Positions 32,789 to 41,585 of a stretch of 64,000 nt of DNA are shown here, piece by piece; position 1 is the first letter of the stretch, and the number at the start of each line of letters is the position of its first letter. The position numbers were made by a program, and so were the translations under genes. This stretch comes from Bacillus sp. FJAT-14578 (lineage in GTDB: Bacteria > Bacillota > Bacilli > Bacillales > Bacillaceae_H), in NCBI RefSeq assembly GCF_000504165.1, contig NZ_AYSE01000006.1, forward strand, positions 372,001-436,000, in the 5' to 3' direction. Below the pieces are notes generated by a model. That model was not told the origin of the DNA, did not search any database, and saw nothing but the letters and a program-made list of their open reading frames with translations.

Positions 32789-33532
32789 ATGTACGATAAG
32801 TATTATCATAAGGCAGCCATGTACGATTTGCTGGCAAACTATTATAAATATTTAAATCCCCAGCTTCATGTCATGTATTATCAAAAACATTTAAAGTATA
32901 TGAATAAACTCATAATGGTCACACATCGTGCCGAACAAGAACCGAAAAGCGGTCAGCCAATGGTCCGCATCTTCCATGCCTCTCCAGACGCACCCTCTCT
33001 CGACGTATATGTGAATGGAAAGCGCACCATTCGCAACTTGACTTTCAAGCAAGAGACGGATTATTTGCCGCTGCCGGACGCCGGTAAATATCGAATTGAC
33101 ATTTATCCAGCCGGAAAGACCGATAAACCTGTCTTAACGGAAACTTTCACCTTTAACAGCGGCCAAAAGTATACAGTTGCCGCTGCCGGTAAGCTTGCGG
33201 ACCTAGATTTGTTGTTTATTTATGATAACCAGGAAGTTCCTCCAGGGGAAACGAAAGTTCGTTTTATCCATTTATCTCCTGATGCACCAGCCGTTGATGT
33301 GGCTGTGAAAAACGGGGACGTCGTCTTTTCCGATGTAACCTTTAAAGAAGTGACGGAGTACTTGCCTTTAAGTCCTATGGCAGTAAGTTTGGAGGCCCGG
33401 CTTGCTGGAACAAACAAAGTAGTTCTTGAACTTCCTCCAATACGCCTGCGCCCTAATCGATCCTACACGATTTATGCTGTAGGCCTTGTAAATGGCAAGC
33501 CTGCTTTAGAAGCATTGATTGCTCAATATTAA
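32789..33532 (+). CDS. DUF4397 protein with Tyr-rich N-terminus, no signal peptide
   Basis: 247 residues. The N-terminus is unusual: MYDKYYHKAAMYDLLANYYK and further Tyr-rich sequence to about residue 50. Two DUF4397 repeats follow (VRIFHASPDAPSLDVYVNG and VRFIHLSPDAPAVDVAVKNG), joined by a linker with PP (EVPPGETK). It lacks a signal peptide and sorting signal, unlike the paralogue at 627. AAAAGGAG lies about 7 bases before ATG 32789. Tyr-rich tails are common in spore-coat proteins that become cross-linked; a spore-surface location is inferred, not shown. Confidence 0.8.
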   Translation: MYDKYYHKAAMYDLLANYYKYLNPQLHVMYYQKHLKYMNKLIMVTHRAEQEPKSGQPMVRIFHASPDAPSLDVYVNGKRTIRNLTFKQETDYLPLPDAGKYRIDIYPAGKTDKPVLTETFTFNSGQKYTVAAAGKLADLDLLFIYDNQEVPPGETKVRFIHLSPDAPAVDVAVKNGDVVFSDVTFKEVTEYLPLSPMAVSLEARLAGTNKVVLELPPIRLRPNRSYTIYAVGLVNGKPALEALIAQY

Positions 33533-33550
33533 CGGGGGTTTGGGATTGCC

Positions 33551-33592
33551 AAAAAAAGGATCAAGTCTAAAATCAGACTTGATCCTTTTTTT
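33551..33592. terminator. Bidirectional terminator
   Basis: AAAAAAAGGATCAAGTCT with AGACTTGATCCTTTTTTT. Confidence 0.9.
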
Positions 33593-33627
33593 ATTTTAGA
33601 GGGATTCCCCCTAAAAATCCAATACAC

Positions 33628-34200
33628 TTAATCCGTAGATACTAAGGCGAATCGGATATCATTTTTCTCTAAATCGAATTTCTTTACTTTGACGCGGAAG
33701 TCGCTTTTCATTTCCATCTCTTGTAACGCTACATACACCGATTCTTCTTTTGCATTGATTTGCACCCATTGAGGCAGCGAAAAATTATTGTTCACATATT
33801 TTAAAACGGTACGCACAGGCAGACTCAATTTGCCGACGGACAATGATTCCTGCTTCAATACAAGATCTCCGTTTTGTTGAACTTCCGGCTCAAAATCCAT
33901 GCTAATATCAAGATCGTTTCCAAACGCTTGAATCGTACCGTATACTTCAACTTGATCCGACAATTTGATTTCATAGTTTAGCGGCTGATGATTGAACTCT
34001 TTCTGTAAGTATTTATTGATCAGCACATTCAAATCTTCTTTCTTCGCTACGATACCTAAAGATACATTCTTTTCCTCTATTGTTTGTCGTGTGGAAAGTT
34101 CCTTTTCTTTTGATGGCTGTAAAGCTAAACCCGCCATCATCATTAAAAAGACTACATTGATTGCTAAAAGACTAAAAAATAACCATTTCCACTTCTTCAT
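33628..34200 (-). CDS. ypmS: YpmS-like membrane-anchored protein (DUF2140)
   Basis: 190 residues: an N-terminal helix (WLFFSLLAINVVFLMMMAGLAL) then an exported all-beta domain (DQVEVYGTIQAFGNDLDIS, NFSLPQWVQINAKEESVYV, SDFRVKVKKFDLEKNDIRFAL). This matches the YpmS family. It follows ypmR by 12 bases, an operon arrangement shared with B. subtilis. AAGGAG precedes the ATG. Function unknown; its constant pairing with the YpmR lipase suggests a shared envelope role. Confidence 0.88.
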   Translation of the reverse strand: MKKWKWLFFSLLAINVVFLMMMAGLALQPSKEKELSTRQTIEEKNVSLGIVAKKEDLNVLINKYLQKEFNHQPLNYEIKLSDQVEVYGTIQAFGNDLDISMDFEPEVQQNGDLVLKQESLSVGKLSLPVRTVLKYVNNNFSLPQWVQINAKEESVYVALQEMEMKSDFRVKVKKFDLEKNDIRFALVSTD

Positions 34201-34212
34201 CTCACAAGCTCC

Positions 34213-35040
34213 TTACTCCACTTCCGGTTTTGCCAACTCAATGGAATTCATTTCGCGTTGCTGCTCCAACACGTATTCATTAATTCTTTGTGCAATTAAT
34301 TCATACCCTTTTTTATTCGGATGAAACTGGTCTTTTGCTAACAAAAGTTCTTGCACTTCAAATACATCTTCTACATTTACATACGTAACATCGTTATAAT
34401 GTCCCGCCACTTTTTCGCTTGCTTCATTCCATTGTTTAACAATGAGATTAATTTCATTCACTGATTTCAATGAATGTAAAAATGGGTTATAAAAGCCAAT
34501 TAAATAGATGTGGGCATCTGGATTAATTTCACGAATCCGTTCCAATACTTTTGATAATCTTACTTCATATTTACTTTGTTCTTTCTCAAATGTTTTAAGG
34601 GAAATGTTATAAAAGAAGTCTCGAACGACCTTCATCATATCATTTCCTCCAATAGTCATAAACACAATGTCCGCACGAGAAACTTTCGCTACGACTTCAT
34701 CTTGCTTCAACCGTTCAAGCAATTGATCTGTACGATTGCCCCGCTTCCCTAAATTGCTTACTCGTACATCGTCAACCGCTTTATGCTCTGAAATGAATTT
34801 CACCACGTATGGTACATAACCGCCTTGTTTACTCGAATCTCCAACCCCTTCTGTCAGAGAATCACCGATGGCGACTATATTTAAATCCACTGGAAAAAAA
34901 CCTTTCGGAATATGAGATTTAACTTGAAGGTTTGTCTGTTTGGCTTCCATCTCCAGGGGCTGTCTCGCCAAAAAGGCAGGTGATGAACAAGCCGTAAGAA
35001 GACAAACGCAAACGAAACAATAAAACCATTTTTTATTCAT
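34213..35040 (-). CDS. ypmR: YpmR-like SGNH/GDSL lipoprotein hydrolase
   Basis: 275 residues. Lipobox CLLTAC near residue 18 for membrane anchoring; SGNH blocks: IVAIGDSLTEGVGDS (block I Ser), NLGKRGNRTDQLLERL (Gly block), VFMTIGGNDM (Asn) and DQFHPNKKGYEL (Asp-His). Family members are esterases or lipases; the physiological substrate is not known. ATG 35040 has AGGTG at 6 bases. Operon with ypmS downstream. Confidence 0.9.
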   Translation of the reverse strand: MNKKWFYCFVCVCLLTACSSPAFLARQPLEMEAKQTNLQVKSHIPKGFFPVDLNIVAIGDSLTEGVGDSSKQGGYVPYVVKFISEHKAVDDVRVSNLGKRGNRTDQLLERLKQDEVVAKVSRADIVFMTIGGNDMMKVVRDFFYNISLKTFEKEQSKYEVRLSKVLERIREINPDAHIYLIGFYNPFLHSLKSVNEINLIVKQWNEASEKVAGHYNDVTYVNVEDVFEVQELLLAKDQFHPNKKGYELIAQRINEYVLEQQREMNSIELAKPEVE

Positions 35041-35096
35041 TAAAAACACCTACTGTTTTGTCTAAGCTTCACTTTATTTTTTATGTTATCACACCA

Positions 35097-35347
35097 TGTC
35101 AAGTATCCATATCTTTAAGAAACAGAAACATAAGGAATTATTTGTAATTATCGTATGCAAAAAGTCTTGTATTATTGCATTTTCCCTTCTTTTAAAAGGA
35201 TTCGTTTTCCACAAAGATTTAGAAGAGTGCATAATAAAAAGAAAACACCATTTACGCGATGATCCGTTCCCTGCCATCGGCATAAAGAGTGATGTTGAAA
35301 GATTTGCCGAATCATCATGTAGATTTGTCAGCAAAACCTTATAGGCA
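35097..35347. other. Intergenic stretch without supported gene
   Basis: An 82-codon plus-strand frame exists (35096-35344) but has no ribosome binding site and no recognisable sequence, so I leave it uncalled. Confidence 0.4.
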
Positions 35348-35396
35348 AATAAATAATTGGGACGTGAATGTTTAATTCACGTCCCAATTATTTATT
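35348..35396 (-). terminator. Perfect 22-bp terminator stem at the ypmQ stop
   Basis: Arms 35348-35369 and 35375-35396 pair perfectly around loop GTTTA. The right arm includes the ypmQ stop codon. Confidence 0.85.
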
Positions 35397-35970
35397 GAAG
35401 AGCTTTTACGTGCTCAATAATTTCATCATATGGTGTATCCGATACACCGCTATAAGATTTGATGACTTTCCCTTCTTGATCGACTAAATAAAAATCCGTT
35501 CCATGGATAACCTGGTCGCTTTGTTTTGGCATTTGAACGATGGTTTTAAACTGCTTCATCGCAAATTCCTCAATCTCTTCTTGTTCGTATCCCGTTAATA
35601 AATGCCAATTTGTCAAATCCGCGTTATACTTCTTGATATATTCGGTCAAGACTTGTGGAGTATCACGTTCAGGATCAATACTAAACGAAACAAACTCCAC
35701 TTCCAACCCTTCTTCTTTCATTTTTTGCTGCAATTTTGCCATGTTGGCCGTCATTGGCGGACAGACGGTTTCACAGTTTGTAAAGATAAAATCCGCAATC
35801 CACACTTTTCCCTGCAAATCAGACAAACCAAATGATTGACTTTCTTGGTTCGTATAAGTAAAATCATCTAATTTCCAATTTAATGGATCGGGAATTTTCG
35901 AACCGCATGCTGTTAACAGGACAACCATTATACCCATTGTAAACCAAGCTTTTATTTTCTTGTTCTTCAA
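35392..35970 (-). CDS. ypmQ: SCO1/SenC copper-binding lipoprotein YpmQ
   Basis: A 192-residue thioredoxin-fold Sco protein that delivers copper to the CuA site of cytochrome c oxidase outside the membrane. Lipobox VVLLTAC; CxxxC copper/redox motif in TNCETVCPPM; the conserved metal-ligand His in VIHGTDF; FSIDPERDTPQ is also typical. The TTG at 35970 is chosen because GGGGAG lies 10 bases before it; TTG 35979 abuts that site. Usually beside ypmR and ypmP in Bacillus, as here. Confidence 0.92.
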   Translation of the reverse strand: MKNKKIKAWFTMGIMVVLLTACGSKIPDPLNWKLDDFTYTNQESQSFGLSDLQGKVWIADFIFTNCETVCPPMTANMAKLQQKMKEEGLEVEFVSFSIDPERDTPQVLTEYIKKYNADLTNWHLLTGYEQEEIEEFAMKQFKTIVQMPKQSDQVIHGTDFYLVDQEGKVIKSYSGVSDTPYDEIIEHVKALQ

Positions 35971-36068
35971 TATGCTCAAACTCCCCGCTTGTTAAGTTCA
36001 TGATTCCTTCGTCCATTTTAGCAAACTATGAAAATCGTGAAAAGCGATTTCACTTTACTGTCACATCT

Positions 36069-36111
36069 AAAAACATGGACATGGTTAAAGAGCAACCATG
36101 TCCATGTTTTT
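36069..36111. terminator. Bidirectional terminator
   Basis: AAAAACATGGACATGGTT with AACCATGTCCATGTTTTT, loop AAAGAGC. Confidence 0.88.
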
Positions 36112-36131
36112 AGGCTTTTAAAGACGAATCG

Positions 36132-36175
36132 ATTTATCCCGTATTAACGGGCAGTATGACCCCCACTTCCGACGC
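36132..36175. repeat. Short dispersed repeat (TTATCCCGTATTAACGGGCAGTA type)
   Basis: Contains CCCGT-ATTA-ACGGG hairpin, then GCAGTATGACCCCCACTTC. Nearly the same phrase lies at 52254-52292. Confidence 0.6.
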
Positions 36176-36217
36176 ACAAGATGTGCTAGCAACGACGTGG
36201 AGATTGACGTAGCGTTT

Positions 36218-37867
36218 TTAGTCTTCGTTGAGTGAGTTTGTATACTGACGAGGCAATGAAATGGCAAAAGTGGTTCCCTGATCTTTTTGACTGGTAACCG
36301 CGATTTTCCCCTTCATCTTCTCAATGATTTGATAAGAGACCATCATCCCGATGCCCGTCCCTTTTTCTTTTAATGAATAAAAAGGCGTTCCAAGTCTCTG
36401 TAATTCTTCATGGGACATGCCAATTCCCGTATCCGCAATGATTATATGCACAAATTCCAAATCTGTCGACAAGTGAACCTTGAGTGTTCCACCATCTTTC
36501 ATGGCCTCGATTCCGTTTTTCATGACATTGAGCAATACTTGATTTAATTCATTTTTACTTCCTTTTATATATGCCTTTTGACCAACATCTAATTCAATTT
36601 TAATATTGTTCGTAAGCAGTGCATAAGAGGACAATAGTTCTACAAGATTTGTCAAACACGATGTACAATCAATCTTCTCATTATGTTCCATATCAGGACG
36701 AGCCAGTGAAAGATAATCATTAATGATGATTTCGGCCCGACTTATTTCACTGATCATAAGCTGTACGTATCCCTTCTCATCTTCCGAGAAGTTTTCCTTT
36801 TGTTGAAAAATTTGCAAAAATCCTTTTACGACCGTCATCGGGTTTCGAATTTCATGTGCCACAGAGGCGGCCAATTGTCCGATTGCATTCATTTTTTCAG
36901 CGCGCTGCAGTTCCTTTTGAAGCTTTGTCCGTTCAATAATCATTTCCATCTCATCAATCGCTTTTTCAATTCCTTTTAACGGCTCTTTCGGATTCACTTT
37001 CTCACCAAAGTGTTCCGTCGTTGCGGCTACTTGATCGAACAATATTTGCAGTTTTTTCGTCATCTCGTTAAATTGCCAACTAATATCCCCAATTTCAGAC
37101 TTATCAATTTGCCTCATGCGTACTTGGAAATTTCCCCTGCTCACCTGCTGTATTCCATTCAATAGTTCTTTAAGGGGGGCCATGAGCTTTCTCAATCCCC
37201 AATCCTGGAAAAAAATAATGATGGTAAACAACAGGATACAACCGACAACAAGAGAGGCAATAAGCTTTCGTTGATACGTAGCCAACAGACTTGCATCAAT
37301 GTCAATAGTGAAGATGGCGGCCACTTCATTGCTTTCTACAATTATCGGTACATAACCGGTAATCCATGTTCCGAATTGGTCCGTATATACTTGTGAATAT
37401 GTTGGTTTCTTTAATGTAATCGCTCTATTATAAGCACTTATAAACTCAGAGGAAGCTTCATAGATTCCAGTTTCTCCAAGCTCTTTTTCTACTCGTTCAT
37501 TACCCGTAACTAAAACTCTTACACTTTCTCTGCTTGTTTGTTCAGCTGATAGTATAGACGCCATTAAATAGGAAGATTGATCCGTATTGATCATCTGAAC
37601 GGATTTCTTTAATCGTTTAATGTAAGGATCTGATTGGCTTAGAGCCTGTTCCGCCATTTTTATATCTTCGATAGATAGAGTGTTTTTCCATAAATTCGCT
37701 GTTCCTACCGCCTGATTAGATAACACCTCTTGAATGGCGTTCCTTTGGGTTTGATAACTGATGTAGGCTGTCCCAAGTCCAACCAGAATAACGATGAAAG
37801 TGGAAAATAATACGGTTTTGTTAAACACACTCAAATTTCGCAAATAAGTTCTCATTTCTCCCACCAC
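36218..37867 (-). CDS. Membrane sensor histidine kinase, orphan
   Basis: 549 residues. Two membrane helices (about residues 17-38 and 203-221) enclose a 165-residue extracytoplasmic sensor domain; HAMP follows (about 222-275), then HisKA with phospho-His near 338 (VAHEIRNPMTVVKGFLQ) and HATPase (NGIEAM, DTGIGMSHEE, GTGIGM). The catalytic half is close to the PAS kinase at 29210. No response regulator gene is adjacent. By analogy with KinB, KinC and KinD it may feed sporulation or biofilm control (inference). The start is either GTG 37867 or ATG 37855; both have a GGGAG nearby. Confidence 0.88.
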   Translation of the reverse strand: MVGEMRTYLRNLSVFNKTVLFSTFIVILVGLGTAYISYQTQRNAIQEVLSNQAVGTANLWKNTLSIEDIKMAEQALSQSDPYIKRLKKSVQMINTDQSSYLMASILSAEQTSRESVRVLVTGNERVEKELGETGIYEASSEFISAYNRAITLKKPTYSQVYTDQFGTWITGYVPIIVESNEVAAIFTIDIDASLLATYQRKLIASLVVGCILLFTIIIFFQDWGLRKLMAPLKELLNGIQQVSRGNFQVRMRQIDKSEIGDISWQFNEMTKKLQILFDQVAATTEHFGEKVNPKEPLKGIEKAIDEMEMIIERTKLQKELQRAEKMNAIGQLAASVAHEIRNPMTVVKGFLQIFQQKENFSEDEKGYVQLMISEISRAEIIINDYLSLARPDMEHNEKIDCTSCLTNLVELLSSYALLTNNIKIELDVGQKAYIKGSKNELNQVLLNVMKNGIEAMKDGGTLKVHLSTDLEFVHIIIADTGIGMSHEELQRLGTPFYSLKEKGTGIGMMVSYQIIEKMKGKIAVTSQKDQGTTFAISLPRQYTNSLNED

Positions 37868-37929
37868 TCAATCTCCCATATCTCTTCTCACCCTAAAATT
37901 ATATCATATTCCCTAAAATTAGAAATATT

Positions 37930-38160
37930 TAACTATATAGATCGATTTAGAAAATTCGACATGACCAAAAAACGGCCATGCCAAATTTTCTAGACCTAAG
38001 CGGCTGACACCCCCCTCACGGGGTTGGCGCCATCCGCATAGATGAACCCTTGAGGGCATATTCAAAAGGTGTTTGAGTGACTGATAGTGATGATTCTCGA
38101 TTGAATGGAGACGTGTCAATTTATTAAGTAAAAGATATATATAGAAAAGTGAAGGCAGGT
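37930..38160 (-). repeat. Structured intergenic repeat (family H), copy ii
   Basis: On the minus strand it aligns with 8820-9012. It holds a GC-rich hairpin (37994-38040) and a 21-bp stem (about 37934-37954 with 37961-37981). Many bases in both stems differ from copy i, yet pairing is kept. It fills part of the 590-base gap before ypmP. Confidence 0.65.
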
Positions 38161-38370
38161 TGATTAAAGAAGGTCGACTAAAATTAACACTAATCTTTAA
38201 CATCGCCAATAAGAAAATCCCCTTGAACCAAGGAGATTTTCTTATTCCGCATTTATCACATTTCCCATAAAAAACGATTAAAAAGATTTCATAAGCAGGA
38301 AGGCTTTCCGCCAATCACCTGCATTCTCCAAAGTATTCTCTTGTAAAGAGGGCTAATACATACAAAAAGA

Positions 38371-38411
38371 AGCCGGAAAGAAGATACAAGCAGCATGTCT
38401 TCTGTCCGGCT
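38371..38411 (-). terminator. Terminator of ypmP
   Basis: AGCCGGA...TCCGGCT with inner GAAGA/TCTTC pairing, then TTCTTTTTG on the minus strand. Confidence 0.7.
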
Positions 38412-38458
38412 CCATGAAAAAATCATCCTTATCGGCCTTTAAACGAAGACCGACTGCA

Positions 38459-38710
38459 CTATGCATTATGTTTTAAAATATCTTCTTTAAAAATCAGTTC
38501 ATACTGTTTCCATTTTAATACTCGCTTTAAGTATTCTTTGAAAGAATATACTTTTTTCGGGTTCTGATTGTTGTAAATTTTGTTTATAAATGCCTCAAGC
38601 CGAATAGAAATCATGAATCGATAAGGGTTATCGTCCTCCAATACCGGAATTTCAATCACTTTTACCTTCTGTTCATTTAAATGTTTGAATTCTAGGCTTT
38701 TGAATAACAA
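38459..38710 (-). CDS. ypmP: YpmP-like protein (DUF2535)
   Basis: 83 residues from TTG 38710 (AGAGG at 9 bases): LFKSLEFKHLNEQKVKVIEIP, RFMISIRLEAFINKIYN, YLKRVLKWKQYELIF. Length and sequence agree with YpmP as recalled, and ilvA lies next to it as in B. subtilis. Basic, soluble, function unknown. The longer frame from GTG 38731 lacks a proper binding site. Confidence 0.82.
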   Translation of the reverse strand: MLFKSLEFKHLNEQKVKVIEIPVLEDDNPYRFMISIRLEAFINKIYNNQNPKKVYSFKEYLKRVLKWKQYELIFKEDILKHNA

Positions 38711-38806
38711 GATATCAATCCTCTTTTTCACCCGTTTCTTCTATTATACCTCTATTCTAGGCTCGAATGTTGTCTTTTTATGTTAAGTTTATATGTTTTT
38801 TCACAT

Positions 38807-38848
38807 AAATCATGGAACATGGACAAAGGGCGCCATGTTCCATGATTT
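38807..38848. terminator. Terminator of ilvA
   Basis: AAATCATGGAACATGG with CCATGTTCCATGATTT. Confidence 0.8.
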
Positions 38849-38867
38849 CCATCTTACGATTGGGCAT

Positions 38868-40139
38868 TTAAATGAGTAAATGAAATAGATTGCTGTCTTT
38901 GTTAACTTCTGTGAACGGAAACCCTTTTTTGTTCAATCGATCGATAAGCGAGAAGTAGTCTTCTTTATTTTTTAATTCAATGCCGACTAAAGCCGGTCCA
39001 CTGTCTTTATTATTTTTCTTCGTATACTCAAATCGGCTGATATCATCATTTGGGCCGAGAACCTCGTCTAAAAATTCCCTTAATGCACCTGCACGTTGAG
39101 GGAAGTTTACAATGAAATAGTGCTGAAGCCCTTCATAAATCATCGAGCGCTCTTTAATTTCCTGCATACGGCCAATGTCGTTATTTCCCCCGCTAATGAT
39201 GCAAACAACGGTTTTGCCTTTAATTTCATTCGCATATGCATCTAATGCAGCAATGGGCAATGCTCCCGCCGGTTCTGCCACAATGGCATTTTCATTATAT
39301 AGAGATAATATCGTTGTGCATACTTTTCCTTCGGGTACTACTACAATATCATCAACAATTTCCTTGCTGATTTCATACGTAATCGATCCTACCTTTTTAA
39401 CGGCCGCCCCATCTACAAATGGATCGATTTTTTGCAAAGGAACGACTTCTCCTTGCAAAATCGATTCTTTCATGCTCGGAGCTCCTTTAGGCTCCACTCC
39501 GATTAACTTTGTTTGAGGAGAAACACTTTTGATGTATGTTCCGACACCCGAGATGAGTCCTCCGCCACCAATGCTTGCGAAAACGTAATCGATATCGTCT
39601 TCACAGTCATTCAGCATTTCAACAGCTACCGTTCCTTGTCCTGCGATGACATCAACATCATCAAACGGATGAATGAATGTTCGGTTTTCCGCATTACTGC
39701 ACTCAATTGCCTTGTCATAGGAATCATCAAATGTATCTCCGATCAATACAATCTCCACATTATCTTTTCCGAGAAATTGAACTTGATTGACTTTTTGTCT
39801 CGGGGTAGTGCTCGGCATAAAGATTTTCCCCTGGATATTTAACTGCCGGCAAGCATACGCCACTCCTTGAGCGTGATTCCCTGCACTCGCGCACGCAATT
39901 CCATTTACAAGTTCAGCTTCGCTTAGCTTTTTAATTCTATTATACGCACCGCGCAACTTGAATGAACGAACAGCCTGTAAATCTTCTCTTTTCAAGTAAA
40001 CGTTACACTCATATCTTTCAGATAATAGATTATTTCGCTGTAAAGGAGTATGAATAACGACATCTTTAATCATTTGATTTGCAATCAAAATGTCCTCTAA
40101 ATGAACTGCTTTTACTTTGTTTTCAACTTGTTGTCCCAT
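38868..40139 (-). CDS. ilvA: Biosynthetic L-threonine dehydratase
   Basis: A 423-residue PLP enzyme that converts threonine to 2-oxobutanoate and ammonia, first step of isoleucine synthesis. The PLP Lys lies in AVRSFKLRGAYN; the phosphate loop is SIGGGGLISG; ASAGNHAQGVA is typical. The C-terminal ACT-like regulatory domain starts about residue 325 (YFIVNFPQRAGALREFL), fitting feedback control by isoleucine. ATG 40139 has AGGAAG at 6-7 bases. No T-box leader is visible upstream. Confidence 0.95.
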   Translation of the reverse strand: MGQQVENKVKAVHLEDILIANQMIKDVVIHTPLQRNNLLSERYECNVYLKREDLQAVRSFKLRGAYNRIKKLSEAELVNGIACASAGNHAQGVAYACRQLNIQGKIFMPSTTPRQKVNQVQFLGKDNVEIVLIGDTFDDSYDKAIECSNAENRTFIHPFDDVDVIAGQGTVAVEMLNDCEDDIDYVFASIGGGGLISGVGTYIKSVSPQTKLIGVEPKGAPSMKESILQGEVVPLQKIDPFVDGAAVKKVGSITYEISKEIVDDIVVVPEGKVCTTILSLYNENAIVAEPAGALPIAALDAYANEIKGKTVVCIISGGNNDIGRMQEIKERSMIYEGLQHYFIVNFPQRAGALREFLDEVLGPNDDISRFEYTKKNNKDSGPALVGIELKNKEDYFSLIDRLNKKGFPFTEVNKDSNLFHLLI

Positions 40140-40364
40140 ATTCAACTTCCTTCCTCTTTTTTCCCTTATGATTTGTACATTATATCACGAAATAACATTT
40201 AATTAATTATTTTTTCTAATTTTTTAAACAATTACGGAGATACTCCATTCATTTTACCAATCGTTAGAGCGGGATAGAACTATGCGATTGAGCAAATGAT
40301 ACTTCTACAGAAAATGAATTTGAGTGGAGAAAATGGAAATACTCGTTAAAAATCGTGGATAGCG

Positions 40365-40440
40365 CCTTCGCCTTCCCATGTGAAGATACTGGGCGCTGGA
40401 GCTGGGCATGACAAGACAAGCACAAGCGCCCCGTTAGATC
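40365..40440. repeat. GC-rich dispersed repeat, partial
   Basis: TAGCGCCTTCGCCTTCC...GGGCGCTGGAGCTGGGCATG, the same family as 22314-22503 (AGCGCC...GGCGCTGGAGCT). Confidence 0.6.
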
Positions 40441-40457
40441 AGATCAGCGCTGCACAC

Positions 40458-40521
40458 AAAAAAAGAACGGCCCCATTAACACGAAACACCGTTTTTGTAA
40501 ATGGGGGCGTTCTTTTATTTT
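40458..40521. terminator. Terminator separated from the plsC-like gene by a MITE
   Basis: AAAGAACGGCCCCATT with AATGGGGGCGTTCTTT, then TTTTATTTT. The last eight bases are the left copy of the MITE target duplication. Confidence 0.8.
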
Positions 40522-40756
40522 GGCTGTTTTTGTAAACTTTGTTGCTATTCAACAAGTAGTGGGGAGTGGTTGATTTCCGCTCCAGGTTGCTCGCTTTCCG
40601 CGGGGCGTGCGGTGAGCCTCCTCGGCTTATACAGCCTGTGGGGTCTCACCTGTCCCGCTGCTCCCGCAGGAGTCTCGCACCTTCTGCTCCAACCAACCTT
40701 AAACGGCTATCTTTCAAGAAACCTATCTAAAAACAACGATCTTTTAGAAAAGAGCC
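40522..40756 (+). mobile_element. 235-bp MITE, copy 1
   Basis: ORF-less element starting GGCTGTTTTTGTAAACTTTG and ending CGATCTTTTAGAAAAGAGCC, which are imperfect terminal inverted repeats. Flanked by perfect 8-bp direct repeats TTTATTTT (40514-40521, 40757-40764). The right duplication contains the stop codon of the plsC-like gene. Same length and about 95% the same sequence as 43350-43584. The GGCTCTTTT-type end and 8-bp duplication suit an ISL3-type transposase acting in trans (inference). Confidence 0.85.
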
Positions 40757-40757
40757 T

Positions 40758-41486
40758 TTATTTTAGCGAGCTTTTCGTTAAATTCTCAATGATGGTTGCC
40801 TTGATTACATGGGCTAGTTCTTTTCCATCCGTTTTTTCTTCTATATGTTTTACAAGGGCTTTTCCGATCGTGACTTCTACATGGGCAGGCGTAAATCCAA
40901 ACCTATTTTGTTCCATGATTTTGTATGTACCATTAATGGTAACAGGCACAATTGGGACTTTCGCATCCAGTGCCATTCGCAACCCGCCAGCCTTGAATTC
41001 ACCCACAGCCCCTCCCTTACTTCTTGTTCCTTCCGGAAAAATGACAAGGGAATGTCCCTCTTTTAAAGCTTGAGCCCCATCTTTAATGGATTGGACAGCC
41101 TGACGGCGATTGCTTCGATCAATAAAGATACAATTCATTACTTCCATCCATTTTGGCACAAGCGGAATTTTCTTTACCTCTACTTTTGAAATAAATCCAA
41201 ATGGCTTTTCAATCGAGCTCATCAGCACAGGAATATCAAAATTACCTTGATGATTACTTACAAATAAAACCGGTCCCTCGGGCAAATTCTCTGCCTCTTT
41301 GACTGTCACGGTCGAACCCGTTAAATTGACTAAATCGCGCGCCCAGCGTTTCGGCACCTCATGGATTTTACGATCTCTTTCAGCTGTACTCATTGAATTC
41401 GGCAATGATTTAACTTTGCGTAAAGAAGGCAGGTTGTATACTAAAAAACCGAAAAAATACATAAACCAATAAATTGAGCGTATCAT
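40758..41486 (-). CDS. 1-acyl-sn-glycerol-3-phosphate acyltransferase (PlsC type)
   Basis: A 242-residue membrane-associated acyltransferase that forms phosphatidic acid. Motifs: catalytic NHxxxxD as SNHQGNFD, IFIDRSNR (motif II), FPEGTRS (motif III) and VPIVPVTINGTYK (motif IV). One N-terminal membrane helix. Several Bacillus paralogues exist (PlsC/YhdO); I give no symbol. GGAGG precedes the ATG. Its stop codon lies within the target duplication of MITE copy 1, so the original terminator is now 235 bases further away. Confidence 0.9.
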   Translation of the reverse strand: MIRSIYWFMYFFGFLVYNLPSLRKVKSLPNSMSTAERDRKIHEVPKRWARDLVNLTGSTVTVKEAENLPEGPVLFVSNHQGNFDIPVLMSSIEKPFGFISKVEVKKIPLVPKWMEVMNCIFIDRSNRRQAVQSIKDGAQALKEGHSLVIFPEGTRSKGGAVGEFKAGGLRMALDAKVPIVPVTINGTYKIMEQNRFGFTPAHVEVTIGKALVKHIEEKTDGKELAHVIKATIIENLTKSSLK

Positions 41487-41525
41487 GCCGTTCCTCCGAA
41501 TTTCTCATATTCATCTCCAAATATC

Positions 41526-41559
41526 ATCGGACATGAATAAGCCACCATTCATGTCCGAT
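41526..41559. terminator. Hairpin between dfrA and the plsC-like gene
   Basis: ATCGGACATGAAT with ATTCATGTCCGAT, 13-bp perfect stem; weak T run (ATATTTG on the minus strand). Confidence 0.6.
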
Positions 41560-41585
41560 ATGTTCTTTCTCTCTATAAAAAGCAA

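Noticed and set aside
35096..35344. 82-codon plus-strand ORF
   Set aside because: No ribosome binding site, no recognisable domain, and the sequence is AT-rich intergenic in character.
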